Below are positions 22,601-32,100 of a DNA stretch of 64,000 bases, piece by piece (position 1 is the first letter of the stretch; every line of letters starts with the position of its first letter). The translations under genes were made by a program, and so were the position numbers. The notes under the pieces were generated by a model. The model ran no database searches, was not told the origin of the DNA, and was given only the letters and a program-made list of their open reading frames with translations. This DNA is from Fidelibacterota bacterium (GTDB taxonomy: Bacteria; Fidelibacterota; UBA8477; JABMPR01), in NCBI GenBank assembly GCA_013202495.1, contig JABMQQ010000001.1, positions 1 to 64,000 of the forward strand, given 5' to 3'.

Positions 22601-23327
22601 AGCCATTAAGGATAGTTCTGATGCAGTTATTAATCAGAATACACTGTTCGGAAACACTACGGCTATTGCCATTTACGAAAAATACTTAAACTCAGGAGGA
22701 GCCAGCGCTTTTATTTTCAACACCATTTTCAGCAATTCGAGTGAGGAAGCGTACAGAGTGGATACAAAATCGAGTGTAAGCCTCTCAAATTGCCAGTCAA
22801 ATACAAGTCTCTTACCAGGCGAGAACCATATTTATTTGAATCCATTGTTCACAGAATACATGCACAGCGATTTCTATCTGGAAGATGAATCTCCATGTGT
22901 AGATGCTGGCATCGCTATGGTGATGAATGGGCAGGGTACAATTCTCAATATGTCAAGAGGGGAGTACGCTGGGTTTGCACCAGATATTGGAGCCTTTGAA
23001 AACGGCTTTGCGTATGATACATCAGGTTATTTTATCCACGTTATAGTTGATAATTATGATCTTGCACAAAATTTCCCCAATCCCTTCAACCCCACTACCA
23101 CGATTCTATACTCCCTACCTGAACCGAGTGAAGTGCAGCTCATCATCTATGACCTTACGGGTCGGGTTGTCAATCAATATACCATAGAGGATCAAGCCGC
23201 TGGCTGGTTTGATATCGAGTGGAATGGTACCAATTCAAAAGGTGAAGTAGTAAGCTCAGGTGTTTATCTCTGCCGATTAGAAGCTGGGAATTACTCAAAG
23301 ACCATAAAAATGGTCTATCTGAAGTAA
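19599..23327 (+). CDS. Secreted lamin-tail-domain + CotH kinase-family protein with C-terminal sorting domain
   Basis: GTG 19599 overlaps the upstream TGA (GTGA) and gives signal peptide RSISFCLILISGFFGYEARAQ; LTD INEFLASNSATNIDPDYSSFTDWVEIYN; CotH-like RDEMIATLVKDRM...AVLFLNGEYFGVHNIRERV...WVLWDVEGSYN; CTD NFPNPFNPTTTILYSLPE. Confidence 0.85.
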   Translation: MRSISFCLILISGFFGYEARAQSPKLYINEFLASNSATNIDPDYSSFTDWVEIYNAEDIPIDLGGYYLTDNFNIPNKWQFPPNSIVQPDELLLVWTDGMDSLGHASFKLNKDGEEIGLYDRSGNEIDAITFPPQVTDISFGRHSDGTQEWVYFSEPTPGANNITQGTPGNLRGPPPIFSLPGGFYQGPVSLELVSNFSNSEIRYTLDGSKPSSTSALYTAPISLHSTTVVRAISSFSEFASSEVNTCTYILNDSAELPLISLSTNPEYLWDEGLGILSNGEDCQGVETANSCQSWERPVHFEYFERDGNLKVSQATGLKVRGTTSCIFPRKQLGLYARDKYGEDEFSNQFFRDKYIASFKRLIFRPGAADGIGNQYWGTMFRDEMIATLVKDRMDIDYSASQPAVLFLNGEYFGVHNIRERVKQHYLAANHGYDPDNLDILENPYNGSVYQGDAQHYTDMLDFLADNDITNPENYEILGTLMDVNEFINYQIVELYIANIEWGGLNIQCWRPRTEDGKWRWVLWDVEGSYNIYPDGRTSHLVNSFQYEQDNFLRHRWLFEQLLTNVEFKNEFIQRFTAHLNTSFHRDRVMGIIDSLKAVIEPEMERDINRWTGECQNDCGVSLPLCTISSLADWEANIDRMREFAQGRPSRMRRHILDKFGLTEIVSLTLSTAGSGAGRVLINNVKVTDSIATGGYFSDVPLRISAIPDAGSRFVGWISGIEAQSNSISITLSGDSTVTAIFEVVDQSMLGSTIASNTTLNLTDSPFLAQGDVVVEANVTLNIEAGVEIQMAGQANIIVHGNIMVNGNEEYPVTICPVPNSADLNWGGIFIENATGVSSLTHLRLIKASHGTDPFLQKAAISGKNSTVQLTDVSLEDVMLPVYMESCDVSINRISIDTHILDGDYIHIRKGTALIENSIFQGRDAARDVDVIDCDEVESALVRGNKFYNIQGDAIDFGDGSQSVVIQNNQIFNCMDKGISIGEHSSARIKRNLILHCLEGIAIKDSSDAVINQNTLFGNTTAIAIYEKYLNSGGASAFIFNTIFSNSSEEAYRVDTKSSVSLSNCQSNTSLLPGENHIYLNPLFTEYMHSDFYLEDESPCVDAGIAMVMNGQGTILNMSRGEYAGFAPDIGAFENGFAYDTSGYFIHVIVDNYDLAQNFPNPFNPTTTILYSLPEPSEVQLIIYDLTGRVVNQYTIEDQAAGWFDIEWNGTNSKGEVVSSGVYLCRLEAGNYSKTIKMVYLK

Positions 23328-23710
23328 GGATTTACCAGTCTGAGCCTAAAAGGTGCAGATAAACTATTAAAAGGGTACATATGATAATTATTTGGAGTAT
23401 TAATACATCTTAATTATTCTGTAAGTAAATCTATTAACCAATTGAATGACAAGGGGATAGAGTGAATTTGAATCAGCATTATTTGGCTTGATTCAAGTCG
23501 CTTATCATTCATGAATCTCGACTTCTTCTGCCTTGCCAACATAAGATTCCTGCTTGCGCATTAGTCCGGCGCGGGTATTTTGAAATTCAAAAGATGAATA
23601 ATTTATGGTTCTGTCTAGTGAAAAAGCCAGGTCAACTGGGACGGAATTTATTAGAAGCGTATTAATTATGAGGAACCTTTAGACTGCAAATGAAAGTGGA
23701 AAAATCTTAG

Positions 23711-25819
23711 ATGAACATAGACGTAGTACAAGTCTCAAGCTTTGGTCTGATAGAAGGTGGAGCTCTCCTGATATCCTTACTGGGCACAATCCTGTATACT
23801 ATGCTGGGGTATGTTATGCTTCGCCGGCCATTAAAGCAACGGCAGGAAAAAATAGTCTTATTGACTGCCCTGGGATTGTTGCTCTATTTCGCAGGCAATT
23901 TCATGGCACTTTTCCCGCGGACATTGGTTTTTGATACAGGCTTTAATGTAAACCGCCTGGGTTGGATCATTACTCTGGCCGGTATCAGCGTAACCCCAGC
24001 CTTACTCATCCACGCTTATGGAACATACTACTGCGTGACTAGAGATCCGGAAAAGACTATTGTCAGTCGGTCTGCATTTGAAGTGGCCTTTACCTTTCTC
24101 CACTCTATTGGATTCTTATTCTTAATCGGATTCTTCGTGTTCACAAATCAGGAGAACACATTAAGAACTCTAAAACTGTCATCCACCCGAATGCTCATAT
24201 TTTTTGAATCGTATGCCATATGGCTTGCGGTAGCATTTTTCATTGTCGCACTTATTTCGCTAAAGATGAGCGCCATGAAGCATTGGGTACGCTTCAGATT
24301 CTATTTTTATCAAAATGGTATCCTGATGATCTTGATTTCTTTGATTACTATGATCAGCTTTTGGGGCTTGCACATTGTGAGTGCTGCTCCTCAGGTCATC
24401 CGCTTAGTATTTTTATTATTAGCTCTCATTCATGGTATGATGCTGTCCTATTACCGTCTTCAATATGAATTCATTAACATATTTGTTAGACCATCACTGG
24501 TCTACTTTACTTTAGCTGGTTTGATTGTTCTCGTATATCAGTTTGGTATTAAAAATCTAACTGAGTTTCTTTCACAATATCCTGTTGTTAATGTGGAAGT
24601 TATTGAGCTCCTACTTCTATTGATATTGATATTCTTGTTCCAGCCCGCTCGGGTCCATATTCAAGCCCGCATCAATGCTTTATTTTTTCAAGAAAGTAGA
24701 AAATTTCAAGATTCCATGCACACCATCAGCAAACAGCTAAAAACCTCAACAAATCTGGATCATCTTTTTCCCAGAATTAGTGATCAACTCGTTGATGCTT
24801 TGGGTGTGAACCAAGTTTCTATCATCATGCCAAATACGCCAGAGGCTGCGGCTTTTGTGGCAACCAACCAGTTTTTGAGATCGTCTTCTGAACCGCTCCT
24901 CACCTACAATATGACCAGCTCAGAAGTGGCTGAGGAGTTTGCAGCAGCCAGCTATGAATTGATAGTAGCGATTCGTGAAGAGAAGGAAGTGGTTCTCGGT
25001 CTTCTGGCGGTAACCAGCAAGCAATTATATAAAACTTTTTCAAATCAGGATATTCATCTTGTTACCACAGTTGCCAATCAGCTTGCCATTTACATTAAAA
25101 ATGCAAATCTCATTGAAGAGCAAGTGAACATGGAAAGGATGATGCTCAATCAGGACAACCTCTCTTCTCTAGGGCAAATATCAGCTAATATTACTCATGA
25201 TATAAAAAATCCGTTAAGCGCAATTAATACTCTGGTGCAGGTCATGCAGGAAGAAATGCCCAAGGGGGACGCTTTAAAGAGTAGTCTGGTGACCATTGAG
25301 AATGAGCTGGAATATTTAAATCTTATCTTATCTGAGATAGTAAAATATTCTGAACCTGAAAGTGGACACCAACAAATTGTTTCTGTCGATGAAGTGCTAC
25401 ACGGAGTTCAAGTACTCTTGCATACAGAAGCGAGATTGCATGGAGTGACACTTGTTTTGCACACAAAGCCGGGTTTCTATGTTCTTGGAACACCTCAAGG
25501 GGTGAAGAAGATATTTTTTAATCTCATTTTTAATGCTATCCAGGCTTGCCAAAAAAAAGGTGGGGTTGTGGATATAGAGACCAGTGAAGAAGCTGGAGAT
25601 GTGGTGGTGAAGATAAATGATTCTGGCCCTGGACTGCCTGAATCAGAGTCTGATGACATATTTGAACCTTACGTTACTACCAAACCTGATGGAGTTGGAC
25701 TTGGATTGACCATCGTTAAAGAAACCTTAAGAAATATGCATGGAAGTATTGAGGCGACGAATCGAACAGAGGGTGGGGCACAGTTTACGGTTAGGATGCC
25801 AAAGGCGGTAAAGGGATAA
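23711..25819 (+). CDS. Multi-TM sensor histidine kinase with GAF-like region
   Basis: N-terminal TM helices; H-box ANITHDIKNPLSAINTLVQ; HATPase motifs NLIFNAIQAC, DSGPGLPES, GVGLGLTIVKE. Confidence 0.92.
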   Translation: MNIDVVQVSSFGLIEGGALLISLLGTILYTMLGYVMLRRPLKQRQEKIVLLTALGLLLYFAGNFMALFPRTLVFDTGFNVNRLGWIITLAGISVTPALLIHAYGTYYCVTRDPEKTIVSRSAFEVAFTFLHSIGFLFLIGFFVFTNQENTLRTLKLSSTRMLIFFESYAIWLAVAFFIVALISLKMSAMKHWVRFRFYFYQNGILMILISLITMISFWGLHIVSAAPQVIRLVFLLLALIHGMMLSYYRLQYEFINIFVRPSLVYFTLAGLIVLVYQFGIKNLTEFLSQYPVVNVEVIELLLLLILIFLFQPARVHIQARINALFFQESRKFQDSMHTISKQLKTSTNLDHLFPRISDQLVDALGVNQVSIIMPNTPEAAAFVATNQFLRSSSEPLLTYNMTSSEVAEEFAAASYELIVAIREEKEVVLGLLAVTSKQLYKTFSNQDIHLVTTVANQLAIYIKNANLIEEQVNMERMMLNQDNLSSLGQISANITHDIKNPLSAINTLVQVMQEEMPKGDALKSSLVTIENELEYLNLILSEIVKYSEPESGHQQIVSVDEVLHGVQVLLHTEARLHGVTLVLHTKPGFYVLGTPQGVKKIFFNLIFNAIQACQKKGGVVDIETSEEAGDVVVKINDSGPGLPESESDDIFEPYVTTKPDGVGLGLTIVKETLRNMHGSIEATNRTEGGAQFTVRMPKAVKG

Positions 25820-27204
25820 TGGATACGAAGGAATTGAAAATATTGATCGCTGATGATGAATCAGTAGCACGTGAAGGTCTGGTGAGGGCTTTAAAAAATA
25901 ACTATCAGTTAATTGAGGCCATTGATGGTCGAGATACCTGGGAAAAAATCCAGTCAGAAAAACCTGATATGGTGTTACTCGATTTGAGTATGCCAAAATT
26001 GACAGGAATTGAGGTACTTGAGCTCCTTAAAAAAAATGAAGATTCACCCCTGGTTATTATGATAACCGCCCATGGGTCTGAAAGGTCCGCAGTTGAGGCA
26101 ATGAAGGCAGGGGCCTACGATTATGTAACCAAACCCTATAAACTCACCGAATTGCGGAATATTCTGGATCATGCTTCCGAGAAGATTTTACTAGAGTTGG
26201 AGAATAAACGTCTCCGCGAAACCCTGGCTGAAGATTCTGATACCATGGTGGGACAAAGTCCCTCAATGAGGTTATTGAAAAAGACGGTTCAAAAGGTTTC
26301 AGAATCTGAGGTGACGGTTCATCTCACTGGAGAGAGTGGAACAGGAAAGGAATTGGTTGCCCAAAATATCCATGATAAAAGTCAGCGACACGATGGTCCC
26401 TTTATTGCTGTCAATTGTGCGGCATTACCCAGAGAACTCATTGAAAGTGAACTATTTGGCTTCAAAAAAGGTGCTTTTTCAGGTGCGAACAAAGACACAC
26501 CAGGAAAATTTCAGCTAGCCAATAATGGGACCCTCTTTTTGGATGAGATTGGCGATATGGACAAGAGTTGTCAGGCCAAGGTGTTGCGAGCTCTAGAAGA
26601 AGGAGAGGTTACCCCCCTGGGATCAGCCAGTAATGTACCCTGCAACGCTCGAATTATTACGGCGACCAACCAGGATTTGCACCAATTGGTCACATCAGGT
26701 GAATTTAGAGAGGATCTGTTTTACCGTATCTGTGTTGTAGAGGTTTCGATTCCACCCCTCAGGGATCGTCGATCTGACATTCTCCCACTGGCTGAACACT
26801 TCTTTAAAAAATATATCGCCACCAACAATAAATATGACCTCGAAATAACTACAGAAGTCTGTGAGATACTTATGAATCACTCCTGGCCGGGGAATGTGCG
26901 TGAATTACGCAATGTTATGGAGAGTCTCGTAGTCTTGTCTGGTGATAAAATGGATCATATCCAGCTAGAGAACCAATTGCTGCGACGCGATTCGAATTCT
27001 GTAGGTTATTCTTTGAAGGGTAGGGATTTCAAGGCCGCCAAACAAGCCTATACAAATGATCTGGAAACATCCCTGATTAGCGAAGCTTTACGTCGTGAGA
27101 AAGGGAACATTTCCAGAGCCGCAGAATACCTCGGTATGCAACGACAGTTCCTCCAGCAAAAAATTAAACAACTCGGTATGGATGCAAGAAAATACATTCC
27201 CTAG
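25819..27204 (+). CDS. Sigma-54-dependent response regulator (NtrC family)
   Basis: Receiver ILIADDE...VLLDLSMPKLTGIEV; AAA+ TGESGTGKE; GAFSGA loop; LFLDEIGDM; Fis-type HTH; coupled to the kinase (TAATG). Confidence 0.95.
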   Translation: MDTKELKILIADDESVAREGLVRALKNNYQLIEAIDGRDTWEKIQSEKPDMVLLDLSMPKLTGIEVLELLKKNEDSPLVIMITAHGSERSAVEAMKAGAYDYVTKPYKLTELRNILDHASEKILLELENKRLRETLAEDSDTMVGQSPSMRLLKKTVQKVSESEVTVHLTGESGTGKELVAQNIHDKSQRHDGPFIAVNCAALPRELIESELFGFKKGAFSGANKDTPGKFQLANNGTLFLDEIGDMDKSCQAKVLRALEEGEVTPLGSASNVPCNARIITATNQDLHQLVTSGEFREDLFYRICVVEVSIPPLRDRRSDILPLAEHFFKKYIATNNKYDLEITTEVCEILMNHSWPGNVRELRNVMESLVVLSGDKMDHIQLENQLLRRDSNSVGYSLKGRDFKAAKQAYTNDLETSLISEALRREKGNISRAAEYLGMQRQFLQQKIKQLGMDARKYIP

Positions 27205-27284
27205 TGCAATGATTTACTTGCACCAACTCCAATACTTATACACAAAATAATTCCATAAACCCTTATATAGCTTCATTCTCTAAC

Positions 27285-27300
27285 TTGGCATATTCCTTGA
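27285..27300 (+). promoter_or_regulatory. Putative sigma-54 (-24/-12) promoter element
   Basis: TTGGCATATTCCTTGA: GG and GA dinucleotides separated by exactly 10 nt; last element is TTGA rather than TTGC. Confidence 0.45.
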
Positions 27301-27307
27301 TTAAAGG

Positions 27308-27322
27308 TGAGCATATTGCTCA
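27308..27322. promoter_or_regulatory. Perfect inverted repeat TGAGCA-TAT-TGCTCA, possible operator
   Basis: 6-bp perfect arms in the leader between the -24/-12-like element and the ATG at 27364. Confidence 0.45.
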
Positions 27323-27363
27323 TCTAATTAGAATTTGGTACAACGTGAAGAAGGAATATTCTT

Positions 27364-29172
27364 ATGGCTTTAAGTGGAACGACTACCACCCCTATAGTAT
27401 CCGGAAATGACCCAACGCAAAACGTAGCACATACTCAAGATATTAAGAACATTCTCCTCAGCAAAGAATCCTTCGTGGAGGAAAAGGTTGCCGAAGAAAG
27501 AAAACGACTGGAGGAAGCAGCCGGTCTGAATACATCGACTTTTCATCATTTTTCCAAGCCCATGGAAAACTTGTTTACCAGAGATCAGCGCGAAACAACC
27601 ACACTACTTTTTGGCGGTATGACCTGGAGACATGAACATTTATTGGAAGGGGTTTTAAGAGGTTTGGGATACAAGGTGAATGCAATCCCCACTCCTGATG
27701 TGAGTGCTTTCCAGCTTGGTAAGGAGTATGGGAACAATGGTCAATGCAATCCCACATATTTTACAGTTGGCAGTTTAATCCAGTATTTGCAAGATCTCGA
27801 ATCCCAGGGTCTTACTCGCGAGGAGATTATTCGTGATTATCTATTATTGACAGCTGGCGCCTGTGGTCCCTGTCGCTTCGGAATGTATGAGGCTGAGTAT
27901 CGCCTGGCCTTACAGAATTCAGGATTCGAAGGATTCAGAGTAATCCTTTTTCAACAATCCGGTGGCTTGAATCAGAGTGAAATGGAAGCCGGGTTGGATA
28001 TGAATCTGGATTTTTTCCTGGGATTGATCAATGCCTTCAATATGGGAGACATCCTCAATGAGGTTGGCTATAAAATTCGCCCATATGAGGTCGAAGAAGG
28101 AAGAACCAATGCAGTCATGGAAGAATCACTAAACTATCTCCATGATGTAATGAGGGATCATAAACCATACGATATTGATAGGAGTTGGCTCAAATTTCTC
28201 TCCGGTGCCGGCTTTGCCGGTGGAATCAACTATCTAGGTAAATTTATTGATCAATTGAAGGGTCAAGCCTATACCAAAACCCTGAGTGAAGCGGGTGGAA
28301 AATTTAATGAAATTGAAGTCGATCGATTCAGGGTTAAGCCAATCGTAAAAATTACCGGAGAATTTTGGGCTCAGCTTACCGAAGGTGATGGAAACTTTAA
28401 CATGTTTCATTTCCTGGAGAAGGAAAATGCTGAAGTCCTCGTTGAACCCGTAGGGACCTGGGTAATGTACCTCATGTCCCAATATAAAATGCGAGCAAAA
28501 GATAGGAAGGGAATCAATGAGGGCGAAATGGAGCCGGCCGCCTGGAGACTTGACCAGCGCTTGATGAACGAAATTCGTTATCGGAAAAAAATTGGAACCA
28601 TGACCCTGGCAGAAAAAGTATTTAAACGCGAGTTTACCCGTCTCCAACAATCCCTCGGGCTAAACTTGCATGAACTTGTTGATCAGTACGAGTTACAGAG
28701 AATGGGACATCCATTCTATAACACCCGTTCTTCAGGAGGCGAGGGACATCTTGAAGTGGCAAAAAACATCTACTATAACAGCAAAGGTCTGGCTCATATG
28801 GTTCTGAGTGTAAAACCCTTTGGTTGCATGCCCAGTACTCAATCTGACGGTGCCCAGGCTGCAGTGGTGGAATTATACAAAGATGCGATTTACCTACCTA
28901 TTGAAACCTCAGGTGAGGGTGAGGTAAATGCCCATAGTCGTGTCCAGATGGCTTTGGGAAATGCAAGAATTAAAGCGAAGCAGGAGTTTCAGAAAGCCCT
29001 GAAGGATTCGGGGAGAACCCTGGATGAAATGAAAGATTATGTGGAAAGTCATCCCGAATTGAAGCGTCCCATGTATACAGTTCCCAAACGTAAAGACATC
29101 GTTGGAACAGCGGCAAATTTCGCCATTCACGTAGCTGATCTCATGGATGGTAGAGTTCAGGGAGCAGCATAA
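27364..29172 (+). CDS. 2-hydroxyacyl-CoA dehydratase/activase-related protein (COG3581-like)
   Basis: LLFGGMTWRHEHLLEGVLRGLGYKV, NNGQCNPTYFTVGSLIQYL, TAGACGPCRFGMYEAEYRLALQNSGFEGFRVILFQQSGGLNQ. Confidence 0.8.
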   Translation: MALSGTTTTPIVSGNDPTQNVAHTQDIKNILLSKESFVEEKVAEERKRLEEAAGLNTSTFHHFSKPMENLFTRDQRETTTLLFGGMTWRHEHLLEGVLRGLGYKVNAIPTPDVSAFQLGKEYGNNGQCNPTYFTVGSLIQYLQDLESQGLTREEIIRDYLLLTAGACGPCRFGMYEAEYRLALQNSGFEGFRVILFQQSGGLNQSEMEAGLDMNLDFFLGLINAFNMGDILNEVGYKIRPYEVEEGRTNAVMEESLNYLHDVMRDHKPYDIDRSWLKFLSGAGFAGGINYLGKFIDQLKGQAYTKTLSEAGGKFNEIEVDRFRVKPIVKITGEFWAQLTEGDGNFNMFHFLEKENAEVLVEPVGTWVMYLMSQYKMRAKDRKGINEGEMEPAAWRLDQRLMNEIRYRKKIGTMTLAEKVFKREFTRLQQSLGLNLHELVDQYELQRMGHPFYNTRSSGGEGHLEVAKNIYYNSKGLAHMVLSVKPFGCMPSTQSDGAQAAVVELYKDAIYLPIETSGEGEVNAHSRVQMALGNARIKAKQEFQKALKDSGRTLDEMKDYVESHPELKRPMYTVPKRKDIVGTAANFAIHVADLMDGRVQGAA

Positions 29173-32100
29173 TGAGTAAGGTAGAAACCCTGAAGCAGGA
29201 TGAAGGAACTTCTTTGAGTACAAAACAATACACCCTGGGCATTGATGTAGGTTCAACCACGGTTAAAATTGTACTGGTAGATGATCGCGAGGATAAAATT
29301 ATCTGGCGTGACTACCAACGCCATGAAACCAAGCAGCCTGAAAAAGTGCTGGAATTTTTAAAGCAAATAGAAACTGATCATCCTGATATTAAATCGGAAA
29401 ATATTCATGCATTTATAACGGGTAGTGGTGGAAAAAATGTTGCCCGACATATTGGAGCTAAATTTGTTCAGGAAGTGAATGCTGTATGCCTTGCAGTGGA
29501 AAAATTGTATCCAGATACAGGATCCGTTATAGAGCTTGGCGGACAAGATGCAAAAATAATAATTTTCAAGGAAGATCCAGAGACGGGCAGGAAAAAGAAA
29601 ATCCCCAGCATGAATGATAAATGTGCTGGTGGTACTGGTGCAGTCATTGATAAGATCAACGCCAAACTGCGCATCCCTGCTGAGGAACTCTCGCAACAGC
29701 ATTATCATGGCGTAAAATTACATCATGTTGCAGGTAAATGTGGTGTTTTCGCTGAGACCGACATCAATAGTTTACAAAAGCAGGGTATACCCAATGATGA
29801 ACTCATGGCCAGTCTTTTTGACGCTATTGTTGGTCAAAATTTATCTGTATTAACTCGTGGTCACACCCTGCGTCCCAATGTTCTCTTGCTGGGTGGTCCC
29901 AACACCTATATCAGGGGTATGCGAGAAGCCTGGGAAGAGAATATTCCGATTATCTGGGCGGAACGTAATTTTCCCATTCCTGAAGGTGTTGACCCCAAGT
30001 CACTCATTAAAGTTCCTGATAATGCCCAGTATTTTGCAGCTCTCGGTGCAGTAGAATTTGGTCGGGAGGAAGAAGATGATGTCGGTCAATATCGTGGTTA
30101 TGCTGATTTGGATCAATATCTGAATGTTGACCGCCTATTGGAGAAAAAGGGGAGTAGTCATGGATTAAGTCGCTCCAGTGATGAATTGGATACTTTTCTT
30201 AAGAAATACACGAAGAAATCATTCACACCAGCCACATTTAAACAAGGTCAGGTCCTGGAAGCGTTTATTGGGTTGGATGGCGGATCCACATCCACAAAAG
30301 CGGTTCTCCTGGATAAAGAAAAGCAAATCCTGGTAAAGTCATATCAACTCTCAAAGGGAAACCCCATTGAGGATACCAAGGAGATCATTGAGAAACTTCA
30401 GGCTCAAGTAGAATCCCAGGGAGCCACTTTGAAGGTCTTGGGTGTTGGTACCACAGGCTATGCAAAGGATGTGCTGTCAGATGTATTGGGTGGGGATGCA
30501 GCAATTGTTGAGACGGTTGCTCATACTGAATCAGCATTGCATTTTTACAAAGAAGTAGATGTGATTTGTGATGTTGGTGGACAAGATATAAAAATCATGA
30601 TACTCAATAATCGTCAGGTAAAAGATTTTAAACTGAACACACAATGTTCTGCCGGTAATGGGTATTTTTTACAAAGCACAGCCCAGGATTTTGGTATTCC
30701 AGTTGAACAATACGCTGATAATGCTTTTACAGCAGAGGCGATGCCCAACTTTGGATATGGTTGTGCCGTATTCATGCAATCTGATATCGTGGATTTTCAA
30801 CGACAGGGTTGGAAAAAAGAAGAGATTATGGCTGGTCTTGCTGATGTGTTGCCCAAGAATATCTGGCTGTATGTCTCACAAATTGCCAATATTTCAAAAC
30901 TGGGAACCAATTTTGTGCTTCAGGGAGGAACCCAGCACAATCTGGCAGCAGTAAAATCTCAAGTCGATTTTATTGAGTCGCGTTTCAGGGGCAAGGAGGA
31001 GAAGGCTAACATCATTGTTCATGAACATTGTGGAGAGAGTGGGGCCATTGGTGCTGCCATTGAATCCATCCGAATCTGGGAAAATGGGCATGAGACGACT
31101 TTTATTGGTCTTGAAGCAGCAAAAAATATTCAATACAAGTCTACCACCAATGAGGATACACGTTGTTATTTTTGTAAGAATAAATGCTTGAGGACTTTTC
31201 TTGACGTAAAAATTGAGCATCCAATTGAAGATAGTGATGAGCAGTTTACCTATAAAATGGGAGCTCAAGAACCTCGACCTGTGCGCTTTTATTCACGGAA
31301 TGAGAAAAAGGAATTTGAATCAAAGGTTCCGCTAGAACAGGGAGCCAAGAGGCTCATAGTAGGTAATTCTTGTGAGAAGGGCTTGGTTGAGGATGTCAAT
31401 GACATGCGGGAAATTAAGAAGGGGCTTGATGCAAAATTAGGTGCAAATCCCAATTACTTTGAAATTGCATCCAAGGAAGTATTTCAGAGTTTTTCACCAG
31501 ATACCGCGTCAGAACCAATTTCTAAGATTGCTCTGAGTAAACGGCAAAAAAGTAAAATTGAACTGGTCAAAAATCGATCTCAGATAAGGATTGGTATCCC
31601 ACGGGTTCTCAACCTGTATTCTACCGCACCGCTATTTACGGCATATTTCGAGAGTTTGGGCATTCCATATAAGAATTTGGTGTTTTCAGACTATACCACT
31701 GAAAAGCTTTATAAGGATGGTGTCAAGCGCGGGTCAATTGATCCTTGTTTTCCAAGTAAACTGGCAATTCCACATGTCCATAATCTTATTTTCAAAAAGC
31801 ATGAGCGGAGTCCGCTGGATTATATCTTTTTTCCAATGATTGCAGATTTAAAAACTGACCTCAAGAAGACGGTTGCATGTAATGCATGTCCCACAGTGAC
31901 CACTACCCCTGAATCTGTCAAAGCAGCCTTTATTAAGGAGGGTGATATATTCAAGGAAAAGGGTATAAAATTCCTGGATACCTTTGTAAATATTGCAGAT
32001 GAGAGGCTATTTGCCCGTCAGATGTTTACAGAATTTAAGGACTTGCTGGGTCTGAGCAAAACTGAGAATGATCGTGCAGTTACTGCAGGCTATGCTGCTC

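Noticed and set aside
26461-26500. GAFSGA instead of GAFTGA in the sigma-54 activator
   Set aside because: A conservative T-to-S substitution that does not by itself indicate loss of sigma-54 interaction.
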